A stretch of 64,000 bases of DNA from Burkholderiales bacterium. Lineage in GTDB: Bacteria > Pseudomonadota > Gammaproteobacteria > Burkholderiales > Burkholderiaceae_E. This document shows, piece by piece, positions 40,241 through 50,244 of the stretch. The translations under genes were made by a program, and so were the position numbers. The DNA lies in assembly GCA_026399835.1 (NCBI GenBank), contig JAPLQE010000056.1, positions 62,001 through 126,000 on the forward strand. The letters run 5' to 3'. The notes beneath the pieces were generated by a model. The model saw only the letters and a program-made list of their open reading frames with translations, did no database searches and was not told the DNA's origin. Position 1 is the first letter of the stretch. Each line of letters starts with the position of its first letter.

Positions 40241-40618
40241 ATGGACCCGACCGCCCTGCCCCGCCGCATCGTCGTGGCCGCCGTCGCCGCCCTCGTCGTG
40301 CTCGCGCTCGCCTGGGAACTGTGGCTCGCGCCGCTCAAGCCCGGCGGCTCCCTGATGGCGCTCAAGGCGCTGCCGCTGATCGCCGTGCTGCCGGCCCTCG
40401 TGCGCGGACACGTGCGTGCGTTCCAGTGGTGGTCGATGCTGATCCTCGTCTACCTGTGCGAGGGCATCGTGCGCGGCATGAGCGACCCCGACGCGACCAG
40501 CCGCCTGCTCGGCTGGATCGAGACCGCGCTGGCCGCCATCGCCTGGTTCGCGATCCTCGCGACCGTGAAGGCCGCGAGGGCGGCGGCCGCGCCGCCCGTC
40601 GCGCCGCCAGCCGCCTGA
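40241..40618 (+). CDS. DUF2069 membrane protein
   Basis: A 125-residue protein with four predicted hydrophobic helices (IVVAAVAALVVLALAWELWLA, ALPLIAVLPALV, WSMLILVYLCEGIV, ALAAIAWFAILATV). It matches the DUF2069 pattern, including EGIVRG and the aromatic FQWWSML. The function is unknown. No Shine-Dalgarno sequence precedes the ATG, and the gap to the divergent yihY start is 14 bases, so the transcript may be leaderless. It is convergent with dusA, ten bases from its end. Confidence 0.85.
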   Translation: MDPTALPRRIVVAAVAALVVLALAWELWLAPLKPGGSLMALKALPLIAVLPALVRGHVRAFQWWSMLILVYLCEGIVRGMSDPDATSRLLGWIETALAAIAWFAILATVKAARAAAAPPVAPPAA

Positions 40619-40628
40619 CCGATCGCAT

Positions 40629-41732
40629 CTACGCCGGATCGGCGTCCCGATGCCCCGTCACCGACGGCGCATCGCTCCGGGGCGCGTGCCACTCGCCCTC
40701 GTGGGCCGCCGCCTCGACCTCGCGCATCGCACGGGCGAGCAGGCCTTCGTCGGCGCCCGCCAGCAGGCGTGCATCCGAGAGCGTGCGACGCCATGCGCGC
40801 GCGCCCGGTCGACCGTGGTACAGGCCCAGCATGTGGCGCACGATGGCGCGCAGCGGCACGCCCTGCATGCGCATGTCCGCCGCGTAGCCGATCATCCGTT
40901 CGACGACCTCAGCACGGCTCGGACCGGGGCCGGACTCGCCGTAGACGCGCGCATCGACGCCGGCGAGCTGCCAGGGGTCGTGGTACGCGGCGCGTCCGAG
41001 CATCGTGCCGTCGACGCCGGGCTGCACCGCCAGCGCCTGGTCGAGCGACGCGAGGCCCCCGTTGAGCACCACCGTCGCATCGGGGAAGTCGGCCTTGAGC
41101 CGCTGCGCCACCGCGTAACGCAGCGGCGGCACCTCGCGGTTCTCCTTCGGGCTCAGCCCGTCGAGCCACGCGTTGCGGGCATGCACGACGAACACGCGAC
41201 AGCCCGCGTCGTGCAGCGCGCCGACGAAGTCGCGCACGAACTCGTACGACTCATCGCGCCCGAGGCCGATCCGATGCTTGACCGTGACCGGCACCGAGAC
41301 CGCATCGCGCATCGCCTTGACGCAGTCGGCGACCAGCGCCGGCTCGGCCATCAGGCAGGCGCCGAACGCGCCGCGCTGCACGCGCTCGCTCGGGCAGCCG
41401 CAGTTGAGGTTGATCTCCGCGTAGCCCCGTGCCTCGCCGATCCGCGCCGAGCGCGCGAGCGCGTCCGGCTCGCTGCCGCCGAGCTGCAGCGCGACCGGCT
41501 GCTCGAGCGGATCGAACCCGAGCAGACGCTCGAGGTCGCCGTGCAGCACGGCGCCGGTGGTGACCATCTCCGTATAGAGCCGTGCGCGCCGGGACAGCTG
41601 CCGGTGGAAGGCGCGGCAGTGACGGTCGGTCCAGTCCATCATCGGCGCGACGCAGAAGCGCCAGTCGTCGGGGCCTCGGGCGGGCACCGGCGTCTGGGGG
41701 GCGGAGCGCGTGTCGGATACGGAGGCGTGCAT
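40629..41732 (-). CDS. dusA: tRNA-dihydrouridine(20/20a) synthase DusA
   Basis: A 367-residue flavoenzyme that reduces U20 and U20a in the tRNA D loop. The N-terminal barrel begins VAPMMDWTDRHCRAFHR. LNCGCPSERVQRGAFGACLM near residue 110 contains the catalytic Cys. GLSPKENREVPPLRY is DusA-specific. The C-terminal helical domain (MLGLYHGRPGARAWRR) completes it. The ATG at 41732 adds a short N-terminal tail of about 20 residues; a GTG four codons later is possible. Confidence 0.94.
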   Translation of the reverse strand: MHASVSDTRSAPQTPVPARGPDDWRFCVAPMMDWTDRHCRAFHRQLSRRARLYTEMVTTGAVLHGDLERLLGFDPLEQPVALQLGGSEPDALARSARIGEARGYAEINLNCGCPSERVQRGAFGACLMAEPALVADCVKAMRDAVSVPVTVKHRIGLGRDESYEFVRDFVGALHDAGCRVFVVHARNAWLDGLSPKENREVPPLRYAVAQRLKADFPDATVVLNGGLASLDQALAVQPGVDGTMLGRAAYHDPWQLAGVDARVYGESGPGPSRAEVVERMIGYAADMRMQGVPLRAIVRHMLGLYHGRPGARAWRRTLSDARLLAGADEGLLARAMREVEAAAHEGEWHAPRSDAPSVTGHRDADPA

Positions 41733-41960
41733 GGACTGGGGCGTGCGGACTCGGCGCGGAGAGCGTGCGGATCGGGGTGCAGATCGGCCCCGACAACCGG
41801 CGAGACCGCGCGAAAGGGTCGGCTTCCGGCTGCTGCGGCGCGTCATCGTACCCGGATCGGCCGAAAGTCTTAGTCCCGAGGGCGGGAGGCCCGTTGACAC
41901 GTCGCCTGCGCGACCGGGACCATAGCCGAAACCACGAACGATGCTGAGAGAGGCCCGGGC

Positions 41961-42614
41961 ATGGCGATGCACCTGCTGATCGTCGACGACCATCCGCTGA
42001 TCCGCGGCGGCGTGATCGTCCAGCTGTGCGAGGCGACGGACGCGCCCTGCGTCGAGCAGGCCGACTGCCTGGCCGATGGCCTGAGGCTGCTGTCCTCGGC
42101 CCCGCGCTTCGACCTGATCCTGCTCGACCTGAACCTGCCGGACACGGTCGGCACCTCCGGCATCGAGACGCTGCGACAGCGCTTCCCGCGCGTGCCGGTG
42201 ATGGTGCTGTCCGGCGCCACCGACCGCGCGACGATCGACCGCTGCCTGCGCGCGGGCGCGAGCGGCTTCCTGCCGAAGACCGCCGACGGCGAGCGGCTGG
42301 GCACCGCGGTGCGGGCGATCGCAGGCGGCGGCATCTACGTGCCGCGAGACACCGAAGGTGCAGCGCCGCGCGCCTGGGCCACTCAGGGCGCCGCGCCCGC
42401 GACCGACGTACGCCAGCTCGGGCTCACCGAACGTCAGAAGGACGTGCTGCGCCTGATCATGCGCGGGCTGCCCAACAAGCTGATCGGCAGGCAGCTGCAG
42501 CTCGCCGAAGGGACGGTCAAGGTGCACGTCAGCGCCGTGCTGCGTGCGCTCGGCGCACGCAACCGCACGCAGGCCGTGCTCGCCGCCAGCCGGATGGGCC
42601 TGCGGCCGGACTGA
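41961..42614 (+). CDS. NarL/FixJ-family response regulator (LuxR-type HTH)
   Basis: A 217-residue two-domain regulator. The receiver (residues 1-120) has VDDH at about 9-12, phosphoacceptor Asp in LILLDLNLPD and Lys in GFLPKTADG. The C-terminal LuxR HTH has LTERQKDVLRLIMRGLPNKL and AEGTVKVHVSAVLRAL. GAGAGG precedes the ATG. No histidine kinase gene is adjacent, so it is an orphan in this window. The 228-base gap upstream contains TTGACA at 41894 but no matching -10. The targets are unknown. Confidence 0.92.
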   Translation: MAMHLLIVDDHPLIRGGVIVQLCEATDAPCVEQADCLADGLRLLSSAPRFDLILLDLNLPDTVGTSGIETLRQRFPRVPVMVLSGATDRATIDRCLRAGASGFLPKTADGERLGTAVRAIAGGGIYVPRDTEGAAPRAWATQGAAPATDVRQLGLTERQKDVLRLIMRGLPNKLIGRQLQLAEGTVKVHVSAVLRALGARNRTQAVLAASRMGLRPD

Positions 42615-42624
42615 GGCCCTCGGG

Positions 42625-43347
42625 TCAGTGCATCGCCCCGAGCGCCTCGGCCACCGTCGCGCCGAGCGTGCGGACGTCCTGGAACATGACCGACACCTCG
42701 AACAGCACCAGGAAGCCCGCCGCGTGGAAGGGTCCCGGCGCCCGGTCGCGCAGGACCAGGATCCAGCGGGCGATCGAGGCGCGCACCGGCGGCCACAGGA
42801 AGATCAGCGCGATGCCCGAACCCAGGAGCGCGCCAGCCAGCAGGTCGGTGAGATGGTGCAGCCCGAAGTACAGCCTGGGCAGGCAGACGATCATCGCGGC
42901 GTGCACGAAGGCGAGCCGACCGACCCGGGGCGAGGCGACCATCAGGCCGGTGGCGAGCGCGAACGCCAGCACCGCGTGGTCGCTCGGGAACGCGGACCAG
43001 CGCCCGAGGTCTTCGAGGAATTCGGGCGGCACGGTCAGGGCGAGCTCGGGACGGGCGAGCGGACGCGGCCGGAACGGCAGCAGCGCTCCGAGCGCTCGTG
43101 CGACGAACAGCGCCAGGAAGGCCGACAGCACGGTCGCGATGACGATCGCCGCGTCCTGCGGCCGGTCGCGACCGCCGCGCGCCCAGATCCAGCACAGCGC
43201 TGCGGTCAGCACCCCGAACTTGAACGCCGGCGCGACCGCAGCCCAGTGCACGAGCATGTCGACCATCGGCACGCGGCCCACGCCCGCGTTGGCGCCGACA
43301 TTGATCGCATCATCGAAGGCCAGCAGCGACTCGATGCCTGGTATCAC
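42625..43347 (-). CDS. PAP2-family membrane phosphatase
   Basis: A 240-residue protein with several transmembrane helices and the PAP2 motifs: ARALGALLPFRPRP near residue 85 (motif 1, FRPRP), AFPSDHAVL near residue 120 (motif 2, PSDH instead of PSGH) and RLYFGLHHLTDLLAG near residue 158 (motif 3 with Arg, His and Asp). Family members remove phosphate from lipid phosphates or undecaprenyl diphosphate. The start is GTG at 43347. It is convergent with the response regulator and on the same strand as the enolase-like gene. Confidence 0.87.
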   Translation of the reverse strand: MIPGIESLLAFDDAINVGANAGVGRVPMVDMLVHWAAVAPAFKFGVLTAALCWIWARGGRDRPQDAAIVIATVLSAFLALFVARALGALLPFRPRPLARPELALTVPPEFLEDLGRWSAFPSDHAVLAFALATGLMVASPRVGRLAFVHAAMIVCLPRLYFGLHHLTDLLAGALLGSGIALIFLWPPVRASIARWILVLRDRAPGPFHAAGFLVLFEVSVMFQDVRTLGATVAEALGAMH

Positions 43348-43505
43348 ACGCGCCTTGTCTGCGTCGGGATCTCGAGACCGTGAGCGGCCCGTGCAGGGCG
43401 TTCAGCCGCCGTGCCGGTGAGTCCAGTGAAGCACGCTCGGCGCAGTCGTCGCTTGACATACCGCACACCGCGGCGGAATCGGCCGCGGACCGCAGGCCCG
43501 CGTGC

Positions 43506-44822
43506 TCAGCCCCAGGGGAAGTCCGAGCGCGGCGGCAGCGCGAAACCCTCTGCCAGCGCCTCCCCGATGCGCAGCCCCTCGTTCCATTTGGCCATCCGCT
43601 CCGAGCGCGCGAACGACCCGACCTTGAGCTGGTGCACACCCCAGCCGACCGCGAGGTGCACGATGGTCGTGTCCTCGGTCTCGCCGGAGCGGGCCGACAC
43701 GATCGCATCCCAGCCGAGCGCCCGCGAGGCCTCGAGCGCGGCGCGCGACTCGCTCAGGGTGCCGGCCTGGTTCGGCTTGATCAGCGCGGCATTGCCGGCG
43801 CCGGCAGCGGCATGCGTGCGGATGCGCACCGCGTTCGTGACGACGGCGTCGTCGAGGACGACCTGCACGCGCGGGCCTGCGGCCGCCGTGAAGGCGGCGA
43901 GCCCGGCGAGATCGTCCTCGGCGAGCGGGTCCTCGATCGACACCACCGGATAGCGGCGCAGCCAGCCGAGCAGCAGCTCGGCGAGCTCCTCCGAGGCGAG
44001 TTCGCGCGGCCGCCCGTCGGCGCGCGCCATCCGGTAGCGCCCGCCGCGGCCGAAATTGCTCGCCGCGATGTCGAGCGAGATCGCCACGTCCTCGCCCGGT
44101 CGCAGGCCGGCGGCCTCGATCGCGCGGGTGAGCATCACGAGGGCCTGCTCGTTGTCGTCGAAGGCCGGCCAGAAGCCGCCCTCGTCGGCCACGCCCTGCA
44201 GCCGCCCCGCATCGGCGAGCAGTCGACCGGCCGCGCGGTAGACCTCGGCGGTCCAGTCGAGCGCGGTGCGCCAGTCCTCGGCGCCGACCGCCACGACCAT
44301 GAAGTCCTGAAGGTCGAGGCGGCCGCCGGCGTGCGCCCCGCCGCCGAAGACCTGGATCTCGGGCAGCGGCAGCATCGCGGGCGCGTCGCCCGCCAGCCAG
44401 GCCCAGAGCGGCTGCCCGGCGGCGGCGGCGGCGGCGTGCACGAGCGCCATCGAGGTCGCGACGAGCGCGTTGCCGCCCAGGCGCGAGCGGTCGTGCGTGC
44501 CGTCGAGCGCGACCAGCATCGCGTCGAGCGCGGCCTGCCCGGTGACGTCGCGGCCGATCAGTGCCGGAGCGATCTCGGCCTCGATGCCAGCGAGCGCCCG
44601 CCGCACGTCGAGTCCGCCGAACGCGACGCCGCCGTCGCGCAGGTCGACCGCCTCGCCGCTGCCGGTGGACGCGCCGGCCGGCGCGATCGCACGCCCGCGT
44701 ACGCCGGCGGCGGTCGCGACTTCGACCTCGACCGTCGGCCTGCCGCGCGAATCCCAGACGCGGCGGGCATGGACGGCGGCGATCCGGCGGGTGGGCGGAA
44801 CGGTCGGCAGGGCGTCGGTCAC
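43506..44822 (-). CDS. Enolase-like protein with altered active-site residues
   Basis: A 438-residue protein clearly of the enolase family: DSRGRPTVEVEV, PAGASTGSGEAVDLRDGG, VADEGGFWP (catalytic Glu208 in E. coli numbering), SLDIAAS, SIEDP, VVLDDAVVTN, ALIKPNQAGTLSES (Lys341) and HQLKVGSFARSERMAKWNE (Lys392). Two positions depart from enolases: QDFM replaces QEFM (Glu167 to Asp) and SARSGETED replaces SHRSGETED (His369 to Ala). The GTG at 44822 has GGAG nine bases upstream. It follows the kinase gene by 53 bases. It may be a second enolase working on another phospho-acid, or a slow enolase; the usual glycolytic eno-pyrG context is absent. Confidence 0.85.
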   Translation of the reverse strand: MTDALPTVPPTRRIAAVHARRVWDSRGRPTVEVEVATAAGVRGRAIAPAGASTGSGEAVDLRDGGVAFGGLDVRRALAGIEAEIAPALIGRDVTGQAALDAMLVALDGTHDRSRLGGNALVATSMALVHAAAAAAGQPLWAWLAGDAPAMLPLPEIQVFGGGAHAGGRLDLQDFMVVAVGAEDWRTALDWTAEVYRAAGRLLADAGRLQGVADEGGFWPAFDDNEQALVMLTRAIEAAGLRPGEDVAISLDIAASNFGRGGRYRMARADGRPRELASEELAELLLGWLRRYPVVSIEDPLAEDDLAGLAAFTAAAGPRVQVVLDDAVVTNAVRIRTHAAAGAGNAALIKPNQAGTLSESRAALEASRALGWDAIVSARSGETEDTTIVHLAVGWGVHQLKVGSFARSERMAKWNEGLRIGEALAEGFALPPRSDFPWG

Positions 44823-44875
44823 GGGCGGGGTCTCCTGGATGGGGTCGGGCAGTCGGGCGGGCGATCCGCCGCGGA

Positions 44876-45898
44876 TCAGCGGGCGGCGAGCGCGGCGCGC
44901 CAGACGTGGGCGATCGCCGAGGGCGTGGCGGGCGGCGCGAGGACCAGCGGCGCGGCGACGCGGCGCACGAACTCACGGTCGCGCTCGTCGACCAGGTACT
45001 CGACCGGCGACTTGCCGTCGATACGCGCGAGCAGCAGCGCCGGCAGCAGCGCGGCGACACGGGCGGCGAGCCCGGCGGTCGGCTCCCAGCGGGCGCCGGC
45101 CAGCCAGGCCGCGGCGAACGCGTCGAAGCACGCCAGCAGCGACCCGGCCGCCGCCGGGTTCCACAGGCACTTGAGCAACAGGTGGTTCAGGCAGAACGCC
45201 GCGTCGAACGCAGGATCGCCGTACCAGGCGCACTCGGCGTCCAGCAGCATCGGCCCGCCGGGCCCGGCGAGGATGTTCTTCGGGCTCGCGTCGCCGTGGA
45301 CCAGGGCCAGGCGCGTGGCGGCGGTCGACTCGGCGAGCGCGTGCAGCCGGGGCGCGAGCGCGGGATGGCGCCCGGCGGTCGCGATCAGGTAGGGCTCCAG
45401 GCGCAGCGCATGGAACAGCGGGCCGGTGTCGAAGCGCGCGGCGATCCCGGCATCGCCGGCGGTGGCGGCGTGGATCGCGGCGAAGGCATCGGCCACCGCG
45501 GCGGCGAACGCCGGCTCGCAGTGCCCGTCCCGCAGCAGGCCCTTCCAGACCGGATGGCGATCGGGGGCCAGCCAGGGCATCGCGAGCGCGCCGAGCACCG
45601 GGTCGTAGCCGAGGCAGCGCGGCACCGCATGCGGCACGATGTCGCCCGCGACCCGAAGCCACTCGGCCTCGTGCGCGCTCCGCTCGACCGGCACACGCCA
45701 GTCGGCCGCCACCTTCAGGCGGCCGAGCGCGCGCTTGACGCAGACGCTGCGGCCCGGGAGGTCGACCCGGACGATGTCCGAGGACACGCCGCCGGCCAGC
45801 GGTTCGCAGACCACCGGCTCGTCGGGGGCGCACAGGCCCAGGCGCAGCAGCACGGCGCGAGCGCGATCGGCATCGAGACCGTCGGGGATCGTCTCCAT
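44876..45898 (-). CDS. Aminoglycoside phosphotransferase/choline kinase-fold small-molecule kinase
   Basis: A 340-residue APH-fold kinase. LAGGVSSDIVRVDLPG near residue 34 is the nucleotide loop, CVKRAL holds the ATP Lys, LVHGDASPKNILAG near residue 205 is the Brenner catalytic loop (HGDxxxxN), and LLDAECAWYGDPAFD near residue 222 carries the metal-binding Asp. It phosphorylates a hydroxyl group on a small molecule. The SPKN/AWYGDP pattern resembles sugar kinases such as methylthioribose kinase more than drug-resistance enzymes, but this is weak. It is the first gene before the enolase-like gene and divergent from the PaaK-like gene by 120 bases. Confidence 0.83.
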   Translation of the reverse strand: METIPDGLDADRARAVLLRLGLCAPDEPVVCEPLAGGVSSDIVRVDLPGRSVCVKRALGRLKVAADWRVPVERSAHEAEWLRVAGDIVPHAVPRCLGYDPVLGALAMPWLAPDRHPVWKGLLRDGHCEPAFAAAVADAFAAIHAATAGDAGIAARFDTGPLFHALRLEPYLIATAGRHPALAPRLHALAESTAATRLALVHGDASPKNILAGPGGPMLLDAECAWYGDPAFDAAFCLNHLLLKCLWNPAAAGSLLACFDAFAAAWLAGARWEPTAGLAARVAALLPALLLARIDGKSPVEYLVDERDREFVRRVAAPLVLAPPATPSAIAHVWRAALAAR

Positions 45899-46018
45899 CG
45901 GGTAGCGATTGTAGGCGCTCGGGCCGTCGTTGACCTGCATCAACCAGCCCGCGCGAGCCGCGGGCCCGACGGGCCCAAAATGGAGTCTCGCCGGACCCGG
46001 ACGAACCGGAGGTAACCG

Positions 46019-47539
46019 ATGCACGCCGATCCGATCCCCCCGCACCAAGGTCTGCCGTCCGTGCCGGACTGGGGCACCGCACTGCGGCCCGCCGGACCCT
46101 TCGACCCCTGGCAGTCGTTCAACGCCGCCTGCGACGTGTGGTCGGGCGGGCATGCGGATGCGGCCGGCCTGGCCCGACGCCGCGCCTGGCGCCTGCGCGA
46201 TCTGCTCGAATCGGCCTGCGCCGCACCGCTGCACGCCGCGCGGCTGCGGGCGGCCGGCGGCGCCTCGATCGGCGACCCCGGGCGCTCGCCGCGGGCAGCA
46301 CAGCGCGCCGCGGCCCTGCCGCTCGAGTCGATCGAGCCGATCGGGCGCGCGCAGACGCTGGCGCGCTTCGACGAGGCCTGCACCGACCGCGCGGTCACGC
46401 TCGAGCGCGTCCGGGCGTTCATCGCCGACCCGTCCCGGATCGGCGAGGCCTTCCTCGGCCGCTATGCGGTCTGGACGAGTTCGGGCACCACCGGGTCGCC
46501 CGCGATCTGGCTGCACGACACGCGCGCGCTCGCCGTCTACGACGCGCTCGAGACCCTGCGCTTCGGCGGATTCGACCGGCCGGGACGCGGCGCCGACTGG
46601 CTCGGGGACTGGGTGCGCACGCCGGCCGGCAGCGGCGGCCGCTATGCCATGGTCGGCGCGACCGGCGGCCACTTCGCGGGGGTCGCGAGCGTCGAGCGGC
46701 TCCGTCGGCTGTGGCCGTGGGCGGGTGCATCGATGCGCACCGTGTCGATCCTGCAGCCGCTGCGCGCGCTGTGTGCCGAGCTCGACGCCTTCGCCCCGTC
46801 GGTGGTCGCGACCTATCCGACCGCCGCCGGTCTGCTCGCCGCCGAGCAGCGCGCCGGCCGCCTGCACATCCGGCCCCACGAGCTGTGGCTGGGCGGCGAG
46901 CCGCTGAGCGACGCGGTTCGCCGCGAGGTCGCCGACGCGTTCGACTGCAGGGTACGCGAGACCTACGGCGCATCCGAATGCATGGCGATCGCCTGGGAGT
47001 GCACGCACGGCGCGCTGCACGTCAACGCCGACTGGGTGGTGCTCGAGCCGGTGGACCGGGACATGCGTCCCGTGCCGCCCGGCACGGCCTCGCACACCGT
47101 GCTGCTCACCAACCTCGCCAACCGCGTGCAGCCGATCCTGCGCCACGATCTCGGCGACAGCGTGACGGTGGACGCCGCGCCCTGCCCCTGCGGCAGCCCC
47201 ATGCCGACCCTGCGCGTCGAGGGACGGCGCGACGACGTGCTCGTCCTCGAGGGCATCGACGGACCGGTGCGCCTGCTGCCGCTGGCGCTGGTCACGGTGA
47301 TGGAGGACGAGGCGGGGGTCTTCGACTTCCAGCTGGTCGCTCGCGACGCGGGCACGCTGCTGCTGCGGCTGCCGCCCTCCAGCGATCCCGGGGCCCGCCC
47401 GGCATGCCATCGCGCGCTGCGGGCCTTCCTCGACACGCAGGGGCTGGCCACCGTGCGCGTGCTCGACGATCCGCGAGCACCGGCCCACGAGGCGGCCAGC
47501 GGCAAGCTGCGGCGGGTGGCGAGCGGGCCGGGACGCTGA
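46019..47539 (+). CDS. PaaK-like adenylate-forming enzyme (phenylacetate-CoA ligase family)
   Basis: A 506-residue member of the ANL superfamily close to PaaK/F390-synthetase-like proteins. WTSSGTTGSPAIW near residue 155 is the ATP loop, RETYGASECMAIAWE near residue 315 the A5 motif, PILRHDLGDSV near residue 375 the hinge-preceding motif, and VEGRRDDVLVLEG near residue 400 the hinge. PCPCGSPMPTL is a Cys pair typical of PaaK-like proteins. The C-terminal catalytic Lys region (ASGKLRRV) is present. It should activate a carboxylic acid with ATP. CCGGAGG precedes the ATG. It is divergent from the kinase and upstream of fumC; the substrate is unknown. Confidence 0.82.
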   Translation: MHADPIPPHQGLPSVPDWGTALRPAGPFDPWQSFNAACDVWSGGHADAAGLARRRAWRLRDLLESACAAPLHAARLRAAGGASIGDPGRSPRAAQRAAALPLESIEPIGRAQTLARFDEACTDRAVTLERVRAFIADPSRIGEAFLGRYAVWTSSGTTGSPAIWLHDTRALAVYDALETLRFGGFDRPGRGADWLGDWVRTPAGSGGRYAMVGATGGHFAGVASVERLRRLWPWAGASMRTVSILQPLRALCAELDAFAPSVVATYPTAAGLLAAEQRAGRLHIRPHELWLGGEPLSDAVRREVADAFDCRVRETYGASECMAIAWECTHGALHVNADWVVLEPVDRDMRPVPPGTASHTVLLTNLANRVQPILRHDLGDSVTVDAAPCPCGSPMPTLRVEGRRDDVLVLEGIDGPVRLLPLALVTVMEDEAGVFDFQLVARDAGTLLLRLPPSSDPGARPACHRALRAFLDTQGLATVRVLDDPRAPAHEAASGKLRRVASGPGR

Positions 47540-47723
47540 AGGTCGCGAGCACGCTCCGGGGCTCGGCGCGGGCACGGCGATTGCCTGGTCAGGGATCGGA
47601 GGCCGCACCCGCCGGCTGCGGGGGCGCGAACGGCCGGCACCGCGCGCGGTGCTCGCATCGGTGGCGCTCGGCACCTCGGTGCGCCGATCACCGCGCCGCC
47701 GCCGCGGCCAAAGGACCCTGCCC

Positions 47724-49136
<1,413 letters not shown>

Positions 49137-49224
49137 GCGGGTGGGCCGCCGGGCCACGCGGGGCACGAACGCTGCATCGCGATGTCCCATCGGTGCCCGT
49201 CGGGCACCCCACGAGGAGAAGACG

Positions 49225-49458
49225 ATGAATGCAGCACGAAGCGCGGCCCTGGCGGTCGCGCTCGGGGTGCTCGGCAGCACCGCGGGCTGCGGCACGTGGG
49301 ACGGCCTGAGCACGCGCGAGAAGGCGACGGTGGGTGGCGCGGCCGCTGGCGGCGTGGTCGGCAGCGCGGTCGGGGGCGGGGCGCTCGGCACCGTCGGCGG
49401 CGCGGCCGCAGGTGGCCTGATCGGCAACGAGCTCGGTAAGGACCGCCCGAAGCGCTGA
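49225..49458 (+). CDS. Small glycine-zipper lipoprotein
   Basis: A 77-residue protein with a signal peptide ending in a lipobox-like STAGC (Cys near residue 20). It is followed by STREKATVGGAAAGGVVGSA and GGALGTVGGAAAGGLIGNE, a Gly-zipper (two-transmembrane) repeat as in SlyB/OmpA-like small lipoproteins. The tail is KDRPKR. GAGGAGAA precedes the ATG. It probably sits in the envelope; the function is unknown. It follows fumC by 88 bases. Confidence 0.85.
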   Translation: MNAARSAALAVALGVLGSTAGCGTWDGLSTREKATVGGAAAGGVVGSAVGGGALGTVGGAAAGGLIGNELGKDRPKR

Positions 49459-49494
49459 GCAGCGGCCCGCTGGCGTCGGCTGGCGCGCGGCGCC

Positions 49495-50244
49495 TCAGTC
49501 TAGCCAGTCGCCCGCGAGGAAGCGCCGGGCCAGCGCCGTGCGGGGCGACGCGAAGAACGCACCGGCCTCGCCGGTCTCGACCACGCGCCCCCGGTGCATC
49601 AGCACGATGCGCTCGGCCACGCGACGCGCCTGCGCGAGGTCGTGCGTCGTCATCACCACCCCGATGCCGCGCGCCGACAGCGCCATCAGGTGACGCTCGA
49701 CGGCGGCGCCTGCCGCCGGGTCCAGGCTCGAGGTCGGCTCGTCGAGCAGCAGGCAGTCCGGGCCGAGCGCCTGAGCACGCGCGACCGCGAGCCGCTGCTG
49801 TTCCCCCCCGGAGAGCCGGCGAGCGGGCCGCGCCGCCGCATAGGAGAGCCCGACGTCGGCGAGCGCCGCGTCGGCACGCTGCGCCCGCTCGGCGGCGGGC
49901 AGTCCGGCGACCGCGAGCGCATGCTCGACGTTGGCGCGCACGCTGCGCCGGAGCATCACCGGGCGCTGGAAGACCAGCGCGAGCCGCGGTCGCCAGGCCG
50001 CACCCTGCGCGTCGACGCCGTCGATCGAGCCGGCGGTCGTCACGACCAGTCCGTGCAGCGCGGCCAGCAGCGTGCTCTTGCCAGCGCCGTTGGGGCCGAC
50101 CACCACGGTGCGCCCTGCGACCGGCAGATCGAGATCGACCCCGTCGAGCACGTCGAGCACCCCCACCCGCAGGCCGACGCCGCGCAGGCGCAGGGTCGCA
50201 CCGGCCGCCGCCGCCCGGGGGTCAGCCGAAGCGGCGGATCGCAT
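49495..50244 (-). CDS. ABC transporter ATP-binding protein (tungstate/molybdate-type importer)
   Basis: A 249-residue ATPase. VVVGPNGAGKSTLLAAL near residue 47 is Walker A, RRLSGGEQQRLAVARA near residue 142 the signature, CLLLDEPTSSLDP near residue 162 Walker B, and TTHDL the switch His. It is closest in pattern to phosphate/tungstate (TupC-like) ATPases. It begins inside the permease gene (23-base overlap), so the two are one operon. No substrate-binding protein gene follows. The metal or anion transported cannot be fixed. Confidence 0.87.
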   Translation of the reverse strand: MRSAASADPRAAAAGATLRLRGVGLRVGVLDVLDGVDLDLPVAGRTVVVGPNGAGKSTLLAALHGLVVTTAGSIDGVDAQGAAWRPRLALVFQRPVMLRRSVRANVEHALAVAGLPAAERAQRADAALADVGLSYAAARPARRLSGGEQQRLAVARAQALGPDCLLLDEPTSSLDPAAGAAVERHLMALSARGIGVVMTTHDLAQARRVAERIVLMHRGRVVETGEAGAFFASPRTALARRFLAGDWLD

